NCBI GenBank assembly: GCA_027257055.1 | Contig: JAPVLO010000003.1 | Coordinates: 15,689,501-15,753,500, forward strand | Length of the DNA stretch: 64,000 bases | From: Cephalopachus bancanus | Taxonomy: Eukaryota > Chordata > Mammalia > Primates > Tarsiidae | Reading direction: 5' to 3' | Part shown: positions 1-11,548 of the stretch, piece by piece | Numbering within the stretch: the first letter of the stretch is position 1 | How the letters are laid out: each line of letters opens with the position of its first letter | Made by a program: the position numbers and the translations under genes | Notes under the pieces: model-generated | What the model was told of the DNA's origin: nothing | The model's database searches: none | The model's input: the letters and a program-made list of their open reading frames with translations, nothing else

Positions 1-3000
1 AAAATCTAGATTACTAAGATAAAATCACAATTGCAATATATAGAAGACAAAAGTATTATAAAAAGGATCAACAAGACAAAAAGGTAGTTCTTCAAATGGA
101 TAAAAAAGATCGATAGACCCCTGGCCAGATTGACTAAAAAAAAAGAGAGAAAGTCCAAATAAACACAATTAGAAATGAAAAAGACAATGTTACAAATGAT
201 CCTGAAGAAATTTACAAGGTTATCAGAAGTTTCTATGAACATCTGCATGCAAACAAACTAGAAAATCTAGAGGAAATGGAGGTTTTCCTGGCATCACACA
301 ATCTCCCAAGGTTGAACCAAGAAGAAATTGAAACCCTAAACAAACAAATAACAATCCAGGAAATTGATTCAGTTATAAGAAATCTCCCTGTCAAAAAAAG
401 CCCTAGATCAAATGGCTTCTCAGTTGAATTCTACAAGCCATACAAGGAACAGCTGGTAACAATCTGATTGAAAATATTCCAGGCAATTGAGAAATAAGGA
501 ATTCTCCCTAGCTCATTTTATGAAGCCAATATCATCCTGATACCCAAACTGGCAAACACCCAACAAGGAAAAAGAATTACAGGACAATTTAACTGATGAA
601 CATAGACACAAAAATTCTCAGTAAGATTCTAACAAATTGTATCCAACAACACATTTCAAGGATAATCCACCATGACTAGGTGGCCTTCATTCCTAAGATG
701 CAGGGCTGGTTCAACATTCACAGGACCATAAATTTAATTCAGTAAATTAACCTGCATAAAACCAAGAACCACATGATTATCTCATTTGATGCTGAAAAGG
801 CATTCAATGAAACCCAGCATACCTTCTTGATAAAAACTCTCAAACACCTAAGCATAGAAGGAACATTCCTCAAAACAATAAGAGCCATCTATGATAAACC
901 TGCATCTATGATAAACATTGTGCTTGATGGGCAGAAACTGGAAGCATTTCCCCAAGAATGGGAACGAGACAAGGATGCCCACTCTCACTCCTATTCAACA
1001 CAGTGCTGGAAGTCCTAGCCAGAGTAATCGTGCAGTAGAAGGAAAGCAGGGTCTCCAAATAGGAAAAGAGCAAGTTATCTCTTAAGATTCTACACCTAGA
1101 AAACCCTAGAGAGTTAGTTTAAAAACCTCCTCAAATTGATAAATGACTTTGGTAAAATCTCAGGTTACAAAATCAATGCACAAAAGACAAAAGACAGTTG
1201 CATTTCTATACACCAACAACAAGCAGACTGAGAACCAAATAAAAAATACAATCCCATTCACAATAGCTACCAAAAAAAAAAAAAGAAAGAAAGAAAGAAA
1301 AGAAATGCCTTGGCATCCACCTAACCAGAGATGTGAAAGACCTTTACAATAAGAACTAAAAAACACTGTTCAAAGAAAACAAGGATGATACAAACAAATG
1401 GAAAAACATTTCATGCTTATGGATTGGAAGACTCAATATTGTCAAGATGTCCATCTGCCCAAGGCAATCTACAGATTCAATGCAATCAATACCCATTAAA
1501 TTGCCAACATCATTCTTCACAGACCTAGAAATGACAATACAGAAATTCACATGGAAGAAAAAACTAGCACAAATAGCCAAGTGATCGTTGGCTAAAGGAT
1601 TAAAGCTGGAAGTATCACACTTCCAGACTAAACTATATTACAAGGCTACAGTAACCAAGATATCATGGTACCAGTATAGGAATAGGCACATAGACCAATG
1701 GAACAGGACGGAGCTGACAGAAATAAAAGCATGGTCCCTAAACCAATTCATCTTCGACAAAGCCATCAATAACAATCATTGGGTGGGAAAAGGAAACCAT
1801 ATTTAGCAAAAGCACTGGGAAAACTGACTAGCCACATGCAGAAGAATGAAACTGGACTCCTACCTATCACCATATACAAAAATCAATTCAAAATGGGTCA
1901 AGGACTAAAATGCAAAACTCCAAACTATAAAAATCTTAGAAGAAAATGTAGGGAACACCCTTTGGGACATCAGAGTAGGCAATGAATTCATGACCAAGGC
2001 CTCAAAAGCAAGTACAACAAAAGCTAAGATAGATAGGTGGGACTTTATCAAACTGAAAAGCTTTTGCATAGCAAGTGAAACAATCAAGAGAGTAAAGAGA
2101 CAAGCCATGGAATGGGAAAAATATTTGCAAGCTATGCCTCTGATAAAGGCCTAACATCCAGGATCTACAAGGAACTCAAACAAACTGAAAGCGGGGGGGC
2201 AGGGGGAAACATTAAAAAATAGGCAAAGAACAGGAACAAACACTTCTCAAAGGAAGACACTCAAGCAGTCAACAAACATATTTTAAAAGTGTTCAACTTC
2301 ACTAATCATTAGAGAAATTCAAATCAAAACTACAATGAGAGACCACCTAACATTGGTAGGGATGACTATTATAAACAAGTCAAAAAACAACAGATGCTGA
2401 CACAGTTGCTGAGAAAAGGGAATGTTTCTACACTGTTAATGTGAATCTAAACTAGTTCAACCTCTATGGAAAGCAGTGCAGCAAATTCTAAAAGGACTAA
2501 AAATTGAGCTTCCATACAATCCAGCAATCCCTGTCCTAGGAATATACCCAGAGAAACATAAACTCCTCCACCAAAAAGATACCTGCATATGCATGTTTAT
2601 TACACTATTCACAATAGCAAAAACATAGAACCAACACAGATGCCCATTGAAAGTGGACTGGATAAAGAAAATGTGGTATATATACACTATGGAATACTAT
2701 GCAGCCATAAGGAAGAACAAGAAGAACAAAATCATGGCCTTCACAACAAGTTGAATGCAACTGAAGACCATCATACTAACTAAACTATCACAGAAACAAA
2801 GAACTAAATACTGTATGTTCTCATTCATAAGTAGGCCCTGAACACTACTGGCCACACTAGCACAAAAGTGGGATTAGCAGATGCTGGGCACTGCTAGGGC
2901 AGGAAGAGAGGGTGAACTGGTGGGGGGGGGTACATGGCAATATACCGGGTACCTGCTCCACTATCAAGGACATAGAGGGTCAGTTAGAAGCCCAAATTTC

Positions 3001-3060
3001 ACCTGCATGCAGCCTACTTATGTAGTCAATTCTCACTTGTACTTCACAACTCTAAAAAAA
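1..3060 (+). mobile_element. L1 LINE, 3' part of ORF2 and 3' UTR (lineage-specific family)
   Basis: Translated fragments give L1 reverse-transcriptase blocks, for example [15 protein letters not shown] (276-467) and the [20 protein letters not shown] block (773-1018), followed by the ORF2 C-terminal region, a G-rich 3' UTR (g9 run near 2,925) and an A-rich tail at about 3,050. Many stops and frameshifts make it inactive. The 5' part is cut by the window edge. The same 3' UTR type recurs at 20.2 kb. It lies downstream of ECPAS. Confidence 0.9.
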
Positions 3061-3072
3061 TAAAAATAAAAA

Positions 3073-3200
3073 CGGTTTTGAGTGTCTCAATAGATGTATT
3101 GCATTAAGCAGAGAGTACTTTGAAGGTGACTGAAGTTTAAACAAGAATAAATGCACAATTTTTAATAAATAAATTGTGTTTTTTGGGGTTCCTCTCTCAT
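3073..3200 (+). mobile_element. Mariner-like transposase 3' remnant (copy 1)
   Basis: The sequence agagtactttgaaggtgac and its flanks match the element at 4.35-4.63 kb. Its degenerate translation ends in a REYFEGD-like motif, as at the C-terminus of Tc1/mariner transposases, and is followed by a conserved AT-rich end that resembles the end of copy 2. Confidence 0.55.
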
Positions 3201-4130
3201 ATATGTTAAACAAACCTTGTATTCCTGAGATAAATCCCTCATGGTCATGATGTATATAATTCTCTTCATTTATTACTTCACTTCATTCCTAGTACTTTTT
3301 GAGCAATTTTTTTTCTGTGCTCATAAAAGAAATTGCTCTGTTGTTTTTGTTTTCCATTTTATATCTTTGTCCAATTTTGCTATTAGGATAATACTGGCCT
3401 CAGAATGAGTTTCAAAGTACTTCCTCTTTTATTTTTTGGATGAGTGTAAAAAATTGGTATACTTTTTGAATGTTTGGTAGAATTCACCATTTGGGCCTAA
3501 GCTTTTCTTTGTGGGTAGCTTTTTTATTACTATTTCAATTTCTTTATTTGATACAGATTTATTCATATTTTCCAAAACTTCTTGAGTCAGATTTGATTTT
3601 TTGTGTCTTCCTAGGATTTTGTCTATTTAATATGTTGCCATATAGTAGTTCATAGGATTCTTTTATATTCTTTTTATTTTTTAAAATCAGTAAGTAGTAA
3701 GTCCATGCTTTCATTCCCATTTAGTAATTTGAATTTTGTTTTTTCCAGTCTAATTAAAGGTTTGTCCATTTTTTATCTTTTCAAAGAACAAACTTTTAGT
3801 TTCATTTTTTTTTCTATCCTCAATTTCATCATTTCTTCTCTGAACCTTACTTCTTCCCTTCTGATTCTTTTGTGTTTACTCTTTTTACCCAGTGCTTAAA
3901 GAGAAAGTATTGAGAATTTTTTTTAACATCAATGTTTACAATTATACATTTCCCTCTAAGTACCGTTTTAGCTGCATTTCATGTTTTGGTATATTGTGTC
4001 TTCATTTTCATTCATCTTAAAGTATTTTCTAACTTCATTGGTGATTTTCTTTGTTTCACTGGTTATTTTGGAAGTATGTTATTGAATTTCCACATATTAG
4101 GAGAACCCCCCCCCAAAAAAAAAACAGAAT
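3200..4130 (-). mobile_element. Old L1 fragment, antisense ORF2
   Basis: T-rich, ORF2-like sequence in minus orientation (for example the stretch near 3,470 whose reverse complement resembles the L1 'gaattctaccaaacattc' region). Heavily decayed and truncated at both ends, and sandwiched between the two mariner remnants. Confidence 0.6.
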
Positions 4131-4349
4131 TATTTTTTGGCAGGTGGGCCCCTTGTAGTACAGGCTTTCCCTGCCAGGTATGTGTTCTAGGAACCCATGG
4201 AAATCAAGTACTGGCTAATGTTGTTGTGAGAGGCTACTTTCAGCTTCAGTCAATTTTTTTTCTTTTTCTTTTTGGGATTTTTTTTCAATGCATTTGTCAT
4301 TTTATGATGGATGATTTACAAGCAAGCACACCTGCCCATACCATGCTGA

Positions 4350-4980
4350 CTGTTCAGTTTTGTTTTTTTTTTAACCCAAAACAGCATGACCCCTATGCCC
4401 CACCCTTTCTATTTACCTGATCTTTCTCTGAGTGACTTTTTTTTGTTTCCTCAGATGAAAAAATGTTTGCTGATGTGGAAGACATGAAACAAAAAATGGC
4501 AGAAGCACTAAAAGGCATCAGAATTGATGAATTCAAAAACTGTTTTGAGCAATGGAAAAAGTGTCTCTATAGGTGTGTTGCATCAAATACAGAGTACTTT
4601 GAAGGTGACAAGTTTAAACAAGTAAAACTAGGTTGGGCATGGTGGCTCACACCTGTCATCCCAACACTTTGGGATGCAAAGGTGAGAGAATTGCATGAGT
4701 CTAGGGATTTGAGACCAGCCTGGGCAACAATGGCAAGACCTAGTCTCTACAGTAAATTTAAAAAGTTAGCCAAGTGCAGTGGCACAGCCTGTGGTTCTAG
4801 TTACTTGGAAGGTAGAGGCAGAAGGATTGTCTGAGCCCAGTAGGCCAAAGCTGCAGTGGCCGTGAGCATGCCACTGCACTCCAGCCTGAGTGACAGACTC
4901 CATCTCAAAACAACAACAACAAAAAGAATAAAAGAATAAATAATAAATAAATTCCATTTTGGAAGGGACTCCTCATATTT
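4350..4980 (+). mobile_element. Mariner-like transposase remnant (copy 2), split by an Alu
   Basis: Residues FADVEDMKQKMAEALKGIRI and DEFKNCFEQWKKCLYRC are typical of the C-terminal part of Tc1/mariner transposases (pattern CFEQWK..L.RC.A...YFEGD). The upstream HPPYSPDLAP-type block is present but frameshifted. An Alu sits at 4,631-4,926 and the AT-rich mariner end resumes after it. Non-functional. Confidence 0.65.
4631..4926 (+). mobile_element. Alu (older, dimeric)
   Basis: Complete left and right arms (ggttgggcatggtggctcac to ctccagcctgagtgacag), A-rich linker aaatttaaaaagtt and a CAA-repeat tail. It is inserted in the mariner remnant. Confidence 0.9.
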
Positions 4981-5957
4981 ATAAATTCCCAATTCATTCA
5001 GCTATTAATGTCTATTCCAATTTATTGTGATTGTAGAACACACTTTCTACAGTTTCAGTTCTTTCATATTTATTGTGGCTTGTTTTATGGACTATGAATT
5101 ACAGGCAATTAATTGCTAGTCCAAGACAGAAAAACTGGAAATAAATTTCCCTCCTTGAAAGAAACATTCTAAAGGTGTTTTTCATGTTGTTCTTCTTTCC
5201 TTATATTTTTGATTTCAGAAGAATTGTTCTCAACAATGTAAATCTTCATTTCAAAATCCATTTCTACAATTTTGAAATGGCTAGGATAACTTGATGTCAA
5301 ATTAGAAAGATCCTATCAGCATAGAAAAGAATAAGTCAGAATCCAACACCTAGGGAGCCAAATAATAGAAGACAGAAGTTTAAAGCACAAGTAAATATCC
5401 TGGATTCCACACTTTGAACCACATTTGGAGAACTTTTAAAAAAACCACAACTCTCATTTTTTGACTAAAGAAAACTACCCATATTCTCTTCTTCACTTAA
5501 AACATTGCCGTGATAATGTATAAATAAATCATCCATCTTTCTTTAAATAACCACTTTACATAATGTATTTAGTTCATAAATTCTAAATTTGAAGGTACAT
5601 ATATGGGAACTCTCCATACTTTCCCCTCTATTTTGCTATGAACGTAAAAGTGCTCTTAAAAAAAAAAAGGTCTACTAAAAAAGTATTTTAAAAGGAAACA
5701 ATAAATGTATTTAATACTGTTGTATCATCTCCTTCTCTCCATTTTATTCAATGAATGCTCTAAGACATGGGTCCAAATTCTTTTCTTAAAGAACTAGACG
5801 GTAAATAGCTCAGGTTTTGTGGACCTTACAATAGACTATACATAAACAAATGGGCCAGGCTGTGTTGCAATAACACTTTATCTACAAAAACAAGCAATGG
5901 CCTGGACTTGGTCTGTGGGCCATAGTTTGCTGATAATAGCTGTAAGATAACTAGAAG
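4981..5957. other. AT-rich intergenic sequence, nothing recognised
   Basis: No coding sequence, RNA gene or clear repeat family recognised. It lies downstream of ECPAS. Confidence 0.5.
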
Positions 5958-6095
5958 AGGCCAGGTGTGGCGGCTCACTTCTGTAATCCTATCACTTTGT
6001 GAGGCCGAGGCAAGTGAAGTACTTGAGCCCAAGAGTTTGAGACCAGCCTAGGCAATATAGTAAGACCTTGTCTCTATTTTTTTAAAAAAAGACAA
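5958..6095 (+). mobile_element. Free left Alu monomer (FLAM-like) or truncated Alu
   Basis: Only a left-arm sequence is present, from ggccaggtgtggcggctcac to ccttgtctct, then an A-rich tail; no right arm follows. A monomeric FLAM or an Alu that lost its right arm are both possible. Confidence 0.75.
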
Positions 6096-6367
6096 CTAGA
6101 AGAGAAGAAATGGAATCAGCACATGCACAAATCAACTAAGAACTAAAATAAGAAAAGCATTAAAAATTTAAAAATGAAGTAATTCAGAAATAAGAACATG
6201 ATTCTTGGGAATATGAATACTTTCACAAAGCTTAGCTAAGTCAGTAGGGCGCAATTACTTTGATATTTTACCTCCTTTACTTCTAAAACTGCTGAGGAGA
6301 TAGGAGAAAAATAGGAAAACACGTTTTATATTCAACTTTACATTAGTTTTAAAAATACTGCATGTAG

Positions 6368-6640
6368 CCGGGCTCGGTGGCTCAGCCTGTAATCCCACGC
6401 CTTTGAGAGGCTGAGGTGAGTGGATTGCCTGAGCCCGCGGGTTCGAGACCCGCCTGGGCAGCGAGACCTCATCTCTACAACAAATCAAAAAATCAGCTGG
6501 GCGTGGTAGCGCGCACCTATAATTCCGGCTACTCGGAAGGCTGAGGCGGAAGGATCGCCGGAGCCCGGCAGGTCGAGGCTGCGGTGGCCGGGAGCGGCCG
6601 CTGCACTCCAGTCTGGGCGACAGAGTGAGACTCCAACTCA
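6368..6640 (+). mobile_element. Alu, young lineage-specific subfamily with 5-bp deletion
   Basis: Complete dimer with GGCTCAGCCTG A-box region, gggttcgagacccgcc B box, gggcagcgagacc (5-bp deletion of acttg), taattcc in the right arm and ctccaactca end. Well preserved, many CpGs retained. Confidence 0.92.
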
Positions 6641-7239
6641 TATATGCTTGGTCAATTTAAGGTCCACCGGTGTACCAGTATATTTAGGATCAACTGAATG
6701 CCTTGAATGTTAGAAGGCTAAATGAGATATTAATTCCATTCTTGACTGTGCTACATTCCACTTAAATAATAAAACACCTTAAAATCTTAAGTTCCAATTT
6801 GGCAATTACATTTCTAAGAATTATTTAAATGAAGTAACTGAACAAATGTTCAAAGTTGAGTGACCAAGGATGTATATTACCACCTTGTTTAAAAAGGAAA
6901 ATAAAATAAGCAACAAAGAGGTACCCATTAATAGAGGGTTGGCATAGCCCTGTATGCATTCTGAAATCATAAAAAAGTTGAGTTCAATATTTAAACACAA
7001 AAATGTCTTAATATATTAAGTACACCAATGTCAGCAATATATATCATTTTCATCTTAAAATTAGTACTCCATTATCATGACATTAATAATTATGCCATTA
7101 ATATTATTCCTGGAATGGTATCCATCAGAATATTAAAGTATCTTATCTTTGAATGGTTGAACAGAAGTGATCATTTCCTTCTTCAAAATGGTGTTATTTG
7201 TAACAAGCATATATAGCCTTTACAACCCAAAATAAACCT

Positions 7240-8510
7240 AATAACATCTTTTTTTAAAGATTTTCTAAGTAACTCGTTTTTAAATAGACTATTTTTTAGA
7301 GCAGCTTTGGGTTCACAGCAAGACTGAGAGGAAGGAGCAAAGGGTTCTCATATATCTCCTTACTCCCACACATGCCCTACTGACAAGGTTTTGTACCACA
7401 GTAGTACATGTCTTACAATTGATGAATTTACATTGACATAGTATCACCCAAAGTCCACAGCTTGCTCTAGGGTTCACTCTTTGCATACCTACAGGTTTGG
7501 ACAAATGTATAATGACACATATTCACTACTATAGTATTATACAGAGCATTTTCACTGCCCTAGAAATGGTCTGTGCTCTCTTTATTCGTTGTTACCCTAA
7601 GAGCAGATGTGTTCACCTGGTGAGCAACAAATAATTCCCAAGAACACAGGTTTTGATCAAAAGTTTTATTACTTGGCACAAGTAAGGTGTATACTGGGAA
7701 GAGTATTCTCCAAAACAATCTCTCTCCAAGGGAAAGTGAAGAAGGGTTTTAGTGGGAGGAGAGGAGAGAGGGTGTGTCATTGCAGGTAGAGGAGGGGTCC
7801 CAGTGATGCACAGCAGTGAGTCATCAAGCCAGCACATAGGTTGCACGTTATGTTAACAAAGTTATTTATTGCTCCTCCTGCGGTGGAGACTTTAACATGG
7901 TAGTGAGGCAAGTTCACTCAGATTCAGCTATAAGTTGCTGGGGTCTGCTAGGATCTGGTTCCAACCATCAAGGTCACTGCATTCCATACAGGGTTTCTAG
8001 GGAAAAAGGCTGCAAGACAGAGGCTGTAAAACAGGCTGATTGTTCAAGTTGATTAAATTCCTATAATCCCTGGAGATCCCTATCTGTTTACAATCCTTCC
8101 CTCCCCCTTAATTCCTAGCAACCACTGAACTTTTTACTATCTCCATAGTTTTGCCTTTTCCAGAATGTAATAGTTGGAATTGTACCATATGTAACCTTTT
8201 CAGATTGGCTTCTTTCATTAACATGCATTTGTTTTCTCCATGTTTTTTCTGGCTTAATAACTCATTTCTTTTTAGCACTGAATAATAGTCCATTGTCAGG
8301 AAGTGTCATAGTTTATCCATTTACTTACTGAAAATCATCTTAGTTGCTTCTAAGTTATGGTAATGATGAATAAGCTGCCATAAATATTGGTGTGCAGATT
8401 TTGCATGGATGCTAGTTTTTAACACACTTGAGTAAACACCAATGAGCACAATAGTATGGTAAGAGTATATGTTTACTTGTGTACAATTTTTTAAAAATCC
8501 TCAAATTCTA
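7240..8510 (-). mobile_element. Old L1M 3' region, split by a solo LTR
   Basis: Two blocks in minus orientation, 7,240-7,589 (gcagctttgggttcacagca type) and 8,093-8,510 (ccatagttttgccttttcca type), are consecutive parts of an ancient L1 3' end. The LTR at 7,590-8,092 separates them, so the L1 is the older insertion. Confidence 0.75.
7590..8092 (-). mobile_element. Solo LTR (ERV-type), 503 bp
   Basis: Read on the minus strand it begins TGTAAACAG and ends GGGTAACA, so it has TG...CA ends. It carries an AATAAA signal (plus strand tttatt at about 7,664) about 75 bp before its 3' end. It interrupts a continuous old L1. No clean 4-6 bp target duplication is visible, so the exact ends are approximate. 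No viral coding sequence is present. Confidence 0.65.
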
Positions 8511-8570
8511 CTTCCAGTATGGCTGAAGCTGCAATTATAAAGTTAATAAAAGGTCACAAAGTTAGGATTG

Positions 8571-9190
8571 TGATAGGCGCCTGAATTCTGTCATGTCCTG
8601 AGGTGGGCTGGGGTGGGGAGAAGCTGCCCAAGAAATTGATAAGTTTATTTTTTCTTAAAGAAAAATGAGCCTTAAGTTTATTTTTTCTTAAAGAAAAATG
8701 AGTCTTTAAGTCATGCAGACCTCCCTGATTATCCGCCAAAGGGTGTGAGCACTTTTAATCATCAGTGATTCCCCCTCCTACAATAACCAGTCATTTTTCA
8801 CAAGATTTGTAACTTCCCTAATTGCTCCTATAGATAAAACAAGCCTAAGACTGGTCCTTGAGATATTTTTCAAACGTTGCATTCTGGTGGACCCATGGGC
8901 CCCACCTAGACCCATGACTGATACTAAGGAGCCGATCAATCAGTCCTGTGACTCCACCCAGCAACTGGCTTGCACAGGAAGTCAGTTTCAACCTCTATAT
9001 GACTTCATTCCCAATCAAACAGCAGTGTCCATTCCCACCTCCCTGCCCCACATGTCAAATCATCCTTAAAAATTCTAGGTTTAAAAGTCCTTGGAGAGAC
9101 AGACTTGAGAAATATCTCCCATTCTCCTTGCTCAACTCCTCTGTGATGATTAAACTTTCTCTACTGCAAATGGCTCAGCTAAAACAAAAA
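8571..9190 (+). mobile_element. Class I ERV-type LTR
   Basis: Starts TGATAGGCGCC and ends with the gattaaactttctctactgc block typical of several primate class I LTRs (U5-like), then an A-rich end. It contains a 33-bp tandem duplication at 8,641-8,706. No internal viral genes are attached. The boundaries are approximate. Confidence 0.5.
8641..8706 (+). repeat. 33-bp tandem duplication
   Basis: The unit aagtttattttttcttaaag plus aaaaatgag(c/t)ctt occurs at 8,641-8,673 and again at 8,674-8,706 with one or two differences. Confidence 0.9.
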
Positions 9191-9289
9191 AAACCTGAGA
9201 ACTGATCTGCCACCCACCAAAGGTGAGATAAGTTTGCAGTTTGAGTCTAACCATGTTAACTGCTTGCTAAAAGAAAAGCAACTCTGGAG

Positions 9290-10370
9290 GAATAGAGTCC
9301 CAAGTCTCCACCATTTAACAATCACAACGTCCAGGGCACAATCCCCAAATATTGGATATATGAAAAATCAGGAAATGGGAGGGAGGAGGTGAACAAAAAC
9401 GACCAAACCCAAAATGACCCAGATGTGTAACTCTCAGATGAGAACTTAAAAAGCAGTTATATAATTACTCTGAAGTTTAAAAAATGTTAATGTGGATTGC
9501 CTGAGCCCGCGGGTTCGAGACCAGCCTGGGCAACTTGGCAAGACCTCATCTCTACAATAAATCAAAAAAATTAGCCGCGCCTGTAGTTACAGCTACTTGG
9601 AAGGCAGAGGCGGAAGGATCGCCGGAGCCCAGCAGATCGAGGCTGCAGTGACTGGGAGCGGCCACTGCACTCCAGTCTGGGTGACAGAGTAAGACTCCAA
9701 CTTAAAAAAAAAAAAAAGTTAATGAATGAAAACAATAGAAATAGCAGAAAAATTAAAATATAAAAGAGAACCAAATGGAAAGTTAGGACTGAAAATTACA
9801 ATACCTGAAATAAAAATTCATTAGATGAGCTTTAGTATCAGAATGGACATGGTGGACAGAGAATTTAAAGATAGAAGATTTTTAAAAAATATAACTGAGG
9901 CCTATAGAACATATAGTATCAAATTATCTAACACAAGTTTAACTGAAGTTCCGAGAAGAAAGAGAATGACACAGGAACAAAAGTATTTGAGTAATAATAA
10001 CAAACAAATCTCAAATTTGGTAAAATCCATAAATTTTGAATTTTGAATTAAATTAGAAATTCAAAAATCGAAGCAAAACTTAAACAGGACAAATACAGAG
10101 AAAAGAACATGTAGGCACATGACCAGTCAAAGTGCTGAAATCCAAAACCAGGGAAAAACATGAAAGCAGAGAAAAATGACACAGCACCCAGGGAAACAAC
10201 AATATGAATGGCCACAGAAATCACACTGGGAACCCTGAAGGTCAGAAACAGTGGGACATCTTTATAGTGCTAAAATTTTTAAAAACTCAAAAATTTGCTT
10301 TGATATTCAAAAAAGGTTTTTTTAATTTGAAGACTATTCTGGAATCAACAATAGCATAACAGAATTATAT
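9290..10370 (+). mobile_element. Old L1M fragment (ORF1 region)
   Basis: A-rich plus-strand sequence; the block at 10,160-10,290 (agagaaaaatgacacagca, ctttatagtgctaaa) fits the end of ORF1 of ancient L1M families. Degenerate, with an Alu inside at 9,492-9,717. Confidence 0.55.
9492..9717 (+). mobile_element. Alu, 5'-truncated, lineage-specific
   Basis: Starts inside the left arm at tggattgcctgagcccgcgg and runs to ctccaactta plus an A13 tail. Flanked by the short direct repeat gttaatg, so the truncation happened at insertion. Confidence 0.88.
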
Positions 10371-10427
10371 ATCTAACCACTAATAACCAAAATTGATTTT
10401 AAAGTACTCTTTCCAAAAATACCCAAA

Positions 10428-10496
10428 CAAGCAACCCCTTTAGGTCCCCTCCTACTATGAGAGCTTTTCTGTCCTCTCAATAAATCCTGCTTAAAA
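10428..10496 (+). mobile_element. Short poly(A)-tailed retrocopy, LTR R-region-like (copy A)
   Basis: About 69 bp: caagcaacccctttaggtcc, then ...gagagcttttctgtcc, AATAAA and tcctgctt, then an A tract. Flanked by a near-perfect repeat aaaaatacccaaa (10,415-10,427) / aaaaataccccaaa (about 10,497-10,510). Content fits a class I LTR R segment ending at its poly(A) site. Homologous to copies at 61.44 and 62.72 kb. Confidence 0.75.
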
Positions 10497-10616
10497 AAAA
10501 ATACCCCAAAATAGGCATTCTCATTGCCTGTTTTCTCACTGTCCTTGCAGTTTAATAAAGGCTTTATCATTGCTACTTAAATGTAAAAAGGTAAAGAAAC
10601 ACTTAAAACTTTCAAT

Positions 10617-10910
10617 CGCCAGTGCAGTGGCTCAAGCCTTTAATCCCAGCACTCAGGGAGGCCAAGGTGAGAAGATTGCCTGAGCCCGCCGGCTCAAGAC
10701 CAGCCTGGGCAACACGGTAAGACCTCGTCTCTATAATAAATAAATAAATAAATTAGCCGGGTGTGGTGGGGCATGCCTGTAGTTCCGGCTACTTGGAAGG
10801 CTGAGGTAGGATTGCTGGAGCCCAGCAGGTCGAGGCTGGGGTGACCATGAGCACGCCACTGTGCTCCAGACTGGGTGACAGAATAAGACTCCAATAAAAA
10901 AAAAAAATAA
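10617..10910 (+). mobile_element. Alu (dimeric)
   Basis: Full Alu with tail, flanked by direct repeat aactttcaat (10,607-10,616 and just after the tail). Confidence 0.92.
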
Positions 10911-11524
10911 AAAAACTTTCAATAAGCATCAGTTTAAAAAGGTTGATTATTTCCAATTGTTGTAACATTTTATTTTTCATTAAAAAAAAAAACCCTAATT
11001 GTTATTCCAATCAATTAACCTGGAACCTGCTTGAAAGGAAGAAAGAAGAGTATCCCAGGAGGCAACACCTTAGACTCGGTGGCTGCAACTAAAAAGTAAG
11101 CAAGGTAGCTCTCATCTTCAAGCCTATCTTCCACAGCCTAAAATTTCTTTGGCAGTTAACAGTATAAGATGTGCCTGTCCCTCTGACATTTAATGTCCAT
11201 AACCAAATATATTAATCTTAGTCAAAAGGAGAACTTCCTGTTGCTTCTGTATGCTCATGTGGGATTACTTGTACCAGAAAATAAAATTTTTTCGGGATAA
11301 CTTTTCTCCAGCTATCTGACAGCAGTTGTTCATGGTGTTGTTCCTTTTGTTACTGCTTTGCCTTGGAACTCCCAGATGCTTAAGCCAGAAATGTCTTCTT
11401 ACTAGCGTTAGCTCAGAATATGGCAGGCAGTAGGGCCTTCTTTTTAAAAGCATAACTAGTCAGTGCTTTAGTAGTTTAGCTATTTTCCTTGAGAACTAGT
11501 GAAAATTAATGCACTACTTCAAAA
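10911..11524. other. 3' flank of ECPAS, nothing recognised
   Basis: Mostly non-repetitive sequence between the Alu at 10.6-10.9 kb and the presumed poly(A) site. No gene or RNA recognised; part may belong to longer 3' UTR isoforms. Confidence 0.4.
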
Positions 11525-11542
11525 AAAATAGGTCATGCAGCT

Positions 11543-11548
11543 TTTATT
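11543..11548 (-). terminator. Candidate distal poly(A) signal AATAAA for ECPAS
   Basis: Canonical AATAAA on the minus strand, followed 13-20 nt downstream by a CTATTTTTTTT run resembling a U-rich downstream element. The repeat-free stretch ends about 0.6 kb beyond it, at the Alu at 10.6-10.9 kb. No cleavage evidence is available. Confidence 0.5.

Noticed and set aside
3932..4420. 162-codon plus-strand open frame
   Set aside because: Runs across T-rich antisense L1 sequence and unrelated flank; low-complexity Phe-rich product with no domain.
6255..6641. 128-codon minus-strand open frame
   Set aside because: It reads through the antisense of a young Alu (SLTLSPRLECSGRS type). The same frame recurs in other Alus and is not a gene.
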